A stretch of 10,301 nt of DNA, taken from Lachnospiraceae bacterium (GTDB taxonomy: Bacteria; Bacillota; Clostridia; Lachnospirales; Lachnospiraceae). Both the position numbers and the translations under genes were made by a program. The notes below the pieces were generated by a model. The model saw nothing but the letters and a program-made list of their open reading frames with translations, did no database searches and was not told the DNA's origin. This document shows positions 6,028 to 10,301 of the stretch, in pieces. The stretch spans positions 1 through 10,301 of the forward strand of contig VSNQ01000146.1 of NCBI GenBank assembly GCA_009774395.1, written 5' to 3'. Position 1 is the stretch's first letter. Each line of letters begins with the position of its first letter.

Positions 6028-7446
6028 ATGATAATCAACAGAGAAAAAGATTCAGAAGAAAGCAGGGATTGTATGCAAGGGATAAAAGAAAATCCATTGG
6101 GTGCGGCACCAGTACCGCGCTTAATGCTTAAATTTGCAATTCCCAGCATTATTGCAATGCTGGTAGGTGCACTCTATAATATTGTTGACCAATTGTTTAT
6201 TGGACAAGCTGTCGGAACATTAGGAAATGCGGCGACAAATATTGCATTTCCATTGTCTACCTCATGCCTTGCTTTGGCATTATTGTTTGGTATTGGTGGG
6301 GCATCTTGCTTTAATTTGACAATGGGAAAAGGGGAACGGGAAACAGCGGCTTATTATGTAGGAAATGCAGTGAGCATGCTTCTTATTTGTGGATTGACGC
6401 TTGCTGCAATTTCACAGATATTTTTAACTCCATTGTTGCGTGCGTTTGGTGCACCAAATGATGTATTGCCATATGCACAGGATTATGTGCGGATTACTGC
6501 ATTTGGTTTTCCTTTTATGCTCCTGACAACAGGGGGCGGACATTTAATCCGTGCAGATGGAAGCCCCAAAATGACGATGATTTGCAACTTGACTGGTGCA
6601 ATCATTAATACGATTCTGGATGCGTTCTTTGTGATGGTATTGAAAATGGGGATGCAGGGGGCAGCGCTTGCCACCGTTATAGGGCAGGTGATTTCTGCTT
6701 TGATTGTTGTCATATATATGACACGTTATAAGACCGTTTCATTACAAAAAAAGCATTTTGGGGTAAAGTGGAAATATACAAAACGGATTATTTCTATTGG
6801 AACTGCTTCTTTTTTTAATCAGCTTGCTATGATGGTGGTGCAAATTGTGCTAAATAATTCATTAAAGCACTATGGAGAATTATCTGTATATGGAGAAGCA
6901 ATTCCGCTTGCATGTGCTGGTATCGTAATGAAAGTCAATCAGGTATTCTTTTCTATTGTAATCGGTATTGGGCAGGGTAGTCAGCCGATTGAAAGTTTTA
7001 GCTATGGTGCAAGAAAATATCCACGTGTGCGGGAAACGTTTCGATTAGCAATGTTTGCTGGAGGTAGCATCTCACTATTGTCATTTATCCTGTTTCAGTT
7101 ATTTCCCAGGCAGATTATCGCAATGTTTGGATCTGGGTCAGAGAGTTATTATCAATTTGGTATTAGTTATTTTAAGGTATTTTTATTTTTTACTTTTTTA
7201 AATTTTATGCAACCGATTACATCAACATTTTTTACTTCTATTGGAAAGCCAGTAAAGGGAATCTTTTTATCTCTTACGCGACAAATTTTATTCCTGCTGC
7301 CATTAGTTGTTATTTTGCCGCTTTTTATGGGAATTGATGGGATTTTGTATGCAGGACCGATTGCGGATGTATTGGCGGCTGTTGCAACAGGAATTATGGC
7401 GGCTATGGAATTTCGCAGTATGCGTAAGCTTGAAAAAAGTTTATAG
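6028..7446 (+). CDS. MATE-family multidrug efflux transporter
   Basis: This 472-residue membrane protein has about 12 predicted helices in two homologous halves, as in MATE antiporters that expel cationic drugs in exchange for Na+ or H+. Visible family features are AIPSIIAMLVGALYNIVDQL (37-56) with Asp54 in helix 1, RADGSPKM (175-182), the second-half start around 250-275, and the late AGPIADV (442-448). It looks closest to the MepA-like clade. The start is uncertain: ATG 6028 has AAAGGA 12 bases upstream, which is far, whereas ATG 6073 (giving MQGIKENPLG, more typical of the family's N terminus) has AGGGA only 4 bases away and yields 457 residues. It lies after a TetR regulator and converges with the HipA-like gene. 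Substrate unknown. Confidence 0.93.
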   Translation: MIINREKDSEESRDCMQGIKENPLGAAPVPRLMLKFAIPSIIAMLVGALYNIVDQLFIGQAVGTLGNAATNIAFPLSTSCLALALLFGIGGASCFNLTMGKGERETAAYYVGNAVSMLLICGLTLAAISQIFLTPLLRAFGAPNDVLPYAQDYVRITAFGFPFMLLTTGGGHLIRADGSPKMTMICNLTGAIINTILDAFFVMVLKMGMQGAALATVIGQVISALIVVIYMTRYKTVSLQKKHFGVKWKYTKRIISIGTASFFNQLAMMVVQIVLNNSLKHYGELSVYGEAIPLACAGIVMKVNQVFFSIVIGIGQGSQPIESFSYGARKYPRVRETFRLAMFAGGSISLLSFILFQLFPRQIIAMFGSGSESYYQFGISYFKVFLFFTFLNFMQPITSTFFTSIGKPVKGIFLSLTRQILFLLPLVVILPLFMGIDGILYAGPIADVLAAVATGIMAAMEFRSMRKLEKSL

Positions 7447-7495
7447 TATTTTATTGAGGCAACAATACAGGCAAAATAATACTGCAATATGTAAT

Positions 7496-7532
7496 GCACT
7501 ATAGTATACATATGCTATGCGCTATAGTATAC
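7496..7532. repeat. Direct repeat in the MATE / HipA-like convergent gap
   Basis: GCACTATAGTATAC (7496-7509) is repeated as GCGCTATAGTATAC (7519-7532), 13 of 14 identical, 23 bp apart. Each copy contains the small palindromes CTATAG and GTATAC. The second copy covers the last codons of the HipA-like gene, whose stop is at 7522-7524. No clear intrinsic terminator for either convergent gene is visible here. Confidence 0.55.
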
Positions 7533-8637
7533 TAATACGGCGCAGCATGCTTTTGTATTGCTCTAATGTTTTATATCGAAGGAAAAACTGTTCAAATTGT
7601 TTGGAGGCAATTGTCTGTTTAAAGTGAAAAATATCGGATTGGAGCATATTGTAAATATTTGAATATGTGCTTTTTAACATTTCTACTGTTTTGGCAAAGG
7701 TAAGCCTTGTTGGGAAATAAACGCCATTTGCACTTTTTCCTTTAAAGCAGGAATCGTGATCGAACAGAGGATATAAACTTGTGATTTTGTTGTTGATGCT
7801 GAGCAATCCAAAGTTATCTCTGTTGCGATCAACATTTAGTGTTATATAATCTAATAGCTGCATTTTTATAAAATTAATGGGTGAAATTTGCATAATTGTT
7901 TTATATGCATTGGTAGTATATTGGGATTCACTTAAATTATAGCAGGACATAATATCTCTATATGGAATAAGTTCATATGATTCTGATGTAAAAATTTGAC
8001 ATACGGAACAAAGTGTGTCAAATTTTGTTTTCTTAAAATACTGAGCACAGGGAACATTTAAAGCTTCGGCTATATAAAATGTTACAATTTCAGAATTGAT
8101 TTCATCACGACTTTCTTTTTTGTATAGATAAAGTTTTCCATTTTCACGGAGAAAACATTTTGCACGTGTACCCTTGTTGGTCAATTCACCCGTAAAAATT
8201 TTTTCACCAATAATTGTATCAATAGAAAGATCTCGGATATTTCCGGTCAGAGCAACACGAGAAATTGTAAACGAAAATTCGTTCTGATATAAATTTACCT
8301 GACTCCACGTTTCATGGGAATCAACACGGCATATCCAATAATTATCCCGAAAACTAAGGCTTTTGCACAAAATGCAGATGCTAATGCTTATATCGTCGTT
8401 AGAATCCAGACCGCAGGCAGTTAATATTTCTTTACAATATTCGCGGTTCAGCATTAATGTGCGATTTGCACAAAATTTTTTGACTAAACTAAAATCGTGT
8501 TGGGTTTGTTTTAAAGAAATGGGCAGCAGCGAAGCATTTACCATAGAAATGGTTTTTCGCCCAATATTAAATTTAAACACGATGGTATCTTTGTATTTTA
8601 AACAGTATTCGAACTTATAGAACATAGTGTTTTTCAT
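7522..8637 (-). CDS. HipA-like Ser/Thr kinase, stand-alone
   Basis: The C-terminal half of this 371-residue protein resembles HipA/CtkA-type kinases. LYKK (171-174) gives the candidate ATP-binding Lys and E183 its partner. NVDRNRDNFG (268-277) is the catalytic loop with D270 and N275, and LFDHD (291-295) gives the metal-binding D293. The D270-D293 gap of 23 residues equals that between D309 and D332 of E. coli HipA. The N-terminal ~140 residues are not recognised. HipA kinases act as toxins by phosphorylating cytoplasmic targets such as glutamyl-tRNA synthetase, but the target here is unknown. No HipB-like antitoxin lies next to it in the window. AAGGAGT sits 8 bases before the ATG, and a strong promoter lies about 100 nt upstream. 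Cysteines are frequent. It is divergent from a recombinase, suggesting accessory DNA. A housekeeping or phage-defence kinase is also possible. Confidence 0.72.
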   Translation of the reverse strand: MKNTMFYKFEYCLKYKDTIVFKFNIGRKTISMVNASLLPISLKQTQHDFSLVKKFCANRTLMLNREYCKEILTACGLDSNDDISISICILCKSLSFRDNYWICRVDSHETWSQVNLYQNEFSFTISRVALTGNIRDLSIDTIIGEKIFTGELTNKGTRAKCFLRENGKLYLYKKESRDEINSEIVTFYIAEALNVPCAQYFKKTKFDTLCSVCQIFTSESYELIPYRDIMSCYNLSESQYTTNAYKTIMQISPINFIKMQLLDYITLNVDRNRDNFGLLSINNKITSLYPLFDHDSCFKGKSANGVYFPTRLTFAKTVEMLKSTYSNIYNMLQSDIFHFKQTIASKQFEQFFLRYKTLEQYKSMLRRISIL

Positions 8638-8741
8638 AGACGGGTACTCCTTATTTTTGTATATGCGGCTTGAATCGTAGTCTAGGTATCACCCACACTA
8701 AATAGTAATTGCCTGCGAATTTTGTATTGCTCTTTCCTTAT

Positions 8742-8770
8742 ATTATAACTGGGATTTTGATGTTTGCCAA
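8742..8770 (-). promoter_or_regulatory. Promoter of the HipA-like gene
   Basis: On the minus strand, TTGGCA (8770-8765) and a perfect TATAAT (8747-8742) are 17 bp apart. Transcription would start near 8735, giving a leader of about 98 nt before the ATG at 8637. This is the best-matched promoter in the window, so the kinase need not depend on neighbours for expression. Confidence 0.7.
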
Positions 8771-8781
8771 CGAATCAGTAT

Positions 8782-8806
8782 AAATATATTAGAATTCTTT
8801 ATATTT
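8782..8806. promoter_or_regulatory. AT-rich dyad between divergent promoters
   Basis: AAATATA (8782-8788) and TATATTT (8800-8806) flank the palindrome AGAATTCT (8791-8798), so the whole stretch is a nearly symmetric dyad. It lies between the two opposed -35 boxes at 8765-8770 and 8812-8817. A regulator bound here could affect both promoters. AT-rich DNA makes chance symmetry fairly likely. Confidence 0.35.
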
Positions 8807-8811
8807 TATTT

Positions 8812-8839
8812 TTGACAGTTCCTGAATAAGAAATATGTT
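8812..8839 (+). promoter_or_regulatory. Probable promoter of the small ORF and recombinase
   Basis: A perfect -35 TTGACA (8812-8817) is followed after 16 bp by TATGTT (8834-8839), a 4/6 match to the -10 consensus. The leader to the first ATG at 8946 would be about 100 nt. Other AT-rich -10-like sequences nearby (for example around 8859) cannot be excluded. Confidence 0.45.
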
Positions 8840-8945
8840 CTCTCAATTTTTCTTTATTATATAGTTTATTTATTTGTAGGCGTACAGGCACTATTTAGAC
8901 ACGTGTGCATATTGTAAATAAATGATAGTTAATAGAGGTAACCAT

Positions 8946-9080
8946 ATGAGTAGGAAAGAGAAAAATATAATTAAAAATATTATAAATATATTGGCAAAAG
9001 AAAACCAAATTACAATAGATGAACAAGTGCGTATGCTTGAAATGCTTAAGAAGGGTGATATATATGAATCAGCAAATTAG
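8946..9080 (+). CDS. Small 44-residue protein overlapping the recombinase
   Basis: The ORF encodes a charged 44-residue protein: a Lys/Ile-rich helix at the start (MSRKEKNIIKNIINILAKEN) followed by ITIDEQVRMLEMLKKGD. No domain is recognised. AGAGGT (8935-8940) is well placed for the ATG at 8946. Its last 17 bases overlap the start of the recombinase gene in another frame, which suggests translational coupling. By position it could be a recombinase accessory factor such as a directionality or regulatory protein, but nothing in the sequence proves this. It would be missed by callers with a longer minimum length. Confidence 0.6.
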   Translation: MSRKEKNIIKNIINILAKENQITIDEQVRMLEMLKKGDIYESAN

Positions 9081-10301
9081 AGCTGTAGCTGTATGTAGAT
9101 GCAGTACAGAAGAAGAGAGTCAAAAAGAAGCCTTGCTCCAACAAGTTCGTGAAGCAAAGCAGTGTATACAAGAAATGGGATGGTATTTAGTAGATACATA
9201 TGTTGAGGCTAAAAGTGGTACAACCATAAAAGGACGTAAGGAGTATACTAGACTTCTTGAAGATATGGTAACAAATAAGTTTGATATTATTGTCATAAAG
9301 AGTATAGACCGTCTTATGCGTAATACAAAGGATTGGTATTTATTTTTAGATTGTTTACAACAAAATCAAAAACGCTTATATATGTATCTTGAAAGGAAAT
9401 TTTATACCCCAGATGATTCTTTAATTACAGGCATTAAAGCAATACTTGCAGAGGAATATAGCCGTGAACTAAGTAAAAAAATAAAAAATGCACATAAACA
9501 TCGTCAACAGAATGGTAATCATTTTGTTGTTACTGGTGCAACGTATGGTTATAAAAATGTAAATAAAGAAACCGTAATTAATTTCGAAGATGTTCCTTTG
9601 ATAAAAAGAATTTTTGAATTGGCAGCAGACGGATATGGTTCTTACGTAATTGCAAAAATTCTATATAATGAAGGATATCGTAATAGGAAGGGTGAGATGA
9701 TTGCAGGGAATGTAGTGTGTAAGATAATTCGAAACCCTATTTATACAGGTGATGTTATATTGAATAAGAAACACTACGATTTTGAAAGAAAATATTGTGT
9801 TAAGAATCCCGAGTCGGAATGGATAATTCGAAAAAATGTCGTACAACCAATTATATCCCATGAATTATTTGATATAGCCAATGCTGCCGTTGATGCTAGA
9901 GCAAGAATGAATGCAAGAATGAATGCAAGTATGCATGCAAGTATGTATGCATACTCGCATGAAAAAAAGGTAAATAATTCCGTCGAATATATTAGATATC
10001 CTTTTTCTGGAGTATTAGTATGTGGTCTATGTGGAAAGGCATATAGTCGTTGTACACGAAAGAATAACAATCAAACGGAAAAAGAAAAGCAAGTAGTTGA
10101 ATGGAAATGTAGTACATATTTACAAAAAGGAAGAACGAGTAGCTATAATCGCCATAAAAATACGAGAGTAACTTTACATATTGGCGGCTGTGATAATATC
10201 CACTTAAATGAAGCGAAGTTATATGAAGTTTTAAGTCAATTATGTATTGAACAATATAATGATTTGGATAAAAATAAAATTATAAAAGTTATCACAGAAC
10301 T
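9064..10301 (+). CDS. Large serine recombinase, 3' end cut by the window
   Basis: At least 412 residues are present and the frame is open to the window edge. Residues 5-140 form the serine resolvase catalytic domain: CRCSTEEE (11-18) with Ser14 as nucleophile and Arg12, GRKEY (57-61) with Arg58, and DRLMRN (82-87) with Arg83 and Arg86. Residues ~158-278 are the DNA-binding recombinase domain (TYGYKN to VDAR). A zinc ribbon follows with Cys320, Cys323, Cys349 and probably Cys376, then the start of a coiled coil. Such enzymes cut and join attachment sites to integrate or excise phages, transposons and conjugative elements. AAGGGTG is 6 bases before the ATG at 9064. A 12-bp tandem repeat encodes residues 280-299. 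Codon use is more AT-rich than the efflux genes, in line with acquired DNA. Confidence 0.92.
   Translation, partial: MNQQIRAVAVCRCSTEEESQKEALLQQVREAKQCIQEMGWYLVDTYVEAKSGTTIKGRKEYTRLLEDMVTNKFDIIVIKSIDRLMRNTKDWYLFLDCLQQNQKRLYMYLERKFYTPDDSLITGIKAILAEEYSRELSKKIKNAHKHRQQNGNHFVVTGATYGYKNVNKETVINFEDVPLIKRIFELAADGYGSYVIAKILYNEGYRNRKGEMIAGNVVCKIIRNPIYTGDVILNKKHYDFERKYCVKNPESEWIIRKNVVQPIISHELFDIANAAVDARARMNARMNASMHASMYAYSHEKKVNNSVEYIRYPFSGVLVCGLCGKAYSRCTRKNNNQTEKEKQVVEWKCSTYLQKGRTSSYNRHKNTRVTLHIGGCDNIHLNEAKLYEVLSQLCIEQYNDLDKNKIIKVITE
9901..9960 (+). repeat. 12-bp tandem repeat inside the recombinase gene
   Basis: Five 12-bp units run in frame: two identical GCAAGAATGAAT, then GCAAGTATGCAT, GCAAGTATGTAT and a diverged GCATACTCGCAT. 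They encode the tetrapeptides ARMN, ARMN, ASMH, ASMY and AYSH (residues 280-299), in the linker between the recombinase domain and the zinc ribbon. Because the unit is a multiple of three, copy number could change without breaking the frame. Confidence 0.85.

Larger units (their letters stand above)
8638..8945. other. AT-rich divergent intergenic region
   Basis: This 308-bp gap separates the minus-strand HipA-like kinase from the plus-strand 44-codon ORF. It holds a good promoter in each direction (listed separately), an AT-rich dyad between them, and leaders of about 100 nt on both sides. The palindrome ACACGTGT lies at 8899-8906. No further ORF with a ribosome site was seen. Confidence 0.6.

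Noticed and set aside
7167..7511. 114-residue minus-strand ORF overlapping the 3' end of the MATE gene
   Set aside because: It is antisense to the transporter and looks like a shadow frame; no ribosome site or family resemblance was seen.
8638..8735. Riboswitch in the HipA-like gene leader
   Set aside because: Only short pairings such as GGT/ACC were found, and no known riboswitch core could be recognised.
9901..9960. CRISPR-like array
   Set aside because: The 12-bp units are contiguous with no spacers and are translated in frame as part of the recombinase.
9774..10070. 98-residue minus-strand ORF with ILAF repeats
   Set aside because: The repeated peptide is only the reverse reading of the 12-bp tandem repeat inside the recombinase gene.

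Overview
The window looks like chromosomal DNA from a low-GC, Gram-positive-type anaerobe (Bacillota, most likely class Clostridia). The signs are AT-rich intergenic DNA, AGGAGG-type ribosome sites, and a paired ABC exporter and MATE pump of the kind common in gut Clostridia. Genus cannot be read from the sequence.

Layout, left to right. (1) 1-72: three copies of a short direct repeat, then a hairpin terminator for a gene left of the window. (2) 103-606: a greA-type transcript cleavage factor. (3) 734-5118: a drug-efflux operon made of a MarR-family repressor and two ABC half-transporters whose reading frames touch at TAATG. The two ATPase domains are asymmetric: the first has a decayed Walker A, Walker B and switch, and the second has an altered signature motif, so one ATP site should be degenerate. 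A perfect 14-bp palindrome follows the marR promoter, and an 11/14 relative overlaps a -10-like element before the ABC genes, suggesting autoregulation. (4) 5272-7446: a TetR-family regulator followed by a MATE pump. The gap between them holds an 18-bp dyad and a strong hairpin, which could form a repressor/attenuator switch. (5) 7522-8637, minus strand: a stand-alone HipA-like kinase, convergent with the MATE gene and with its own well-formed promoter. (6) 8812-10301: a leader, a 44-codon ORF and an overlapping large serine recombinase that runs off the right edge. This end is visibly more AT-rich and is probably the edge of an integrated mobile element.

The left two thirds is thus a chromosomal efflux neighbourhood with two separately regulated exporters. 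The right third is accessory DNA: a HipA-like kinase without a visible HipB partner, divergent from a site-specific recombinase. No tRNA, rRNA, CRISPR array or insertion-sequence transposase was seen. I did not find a clearly new multi-gene system. The kinase/recombinase divergon and the two candidate regulatory switches are the best leads.
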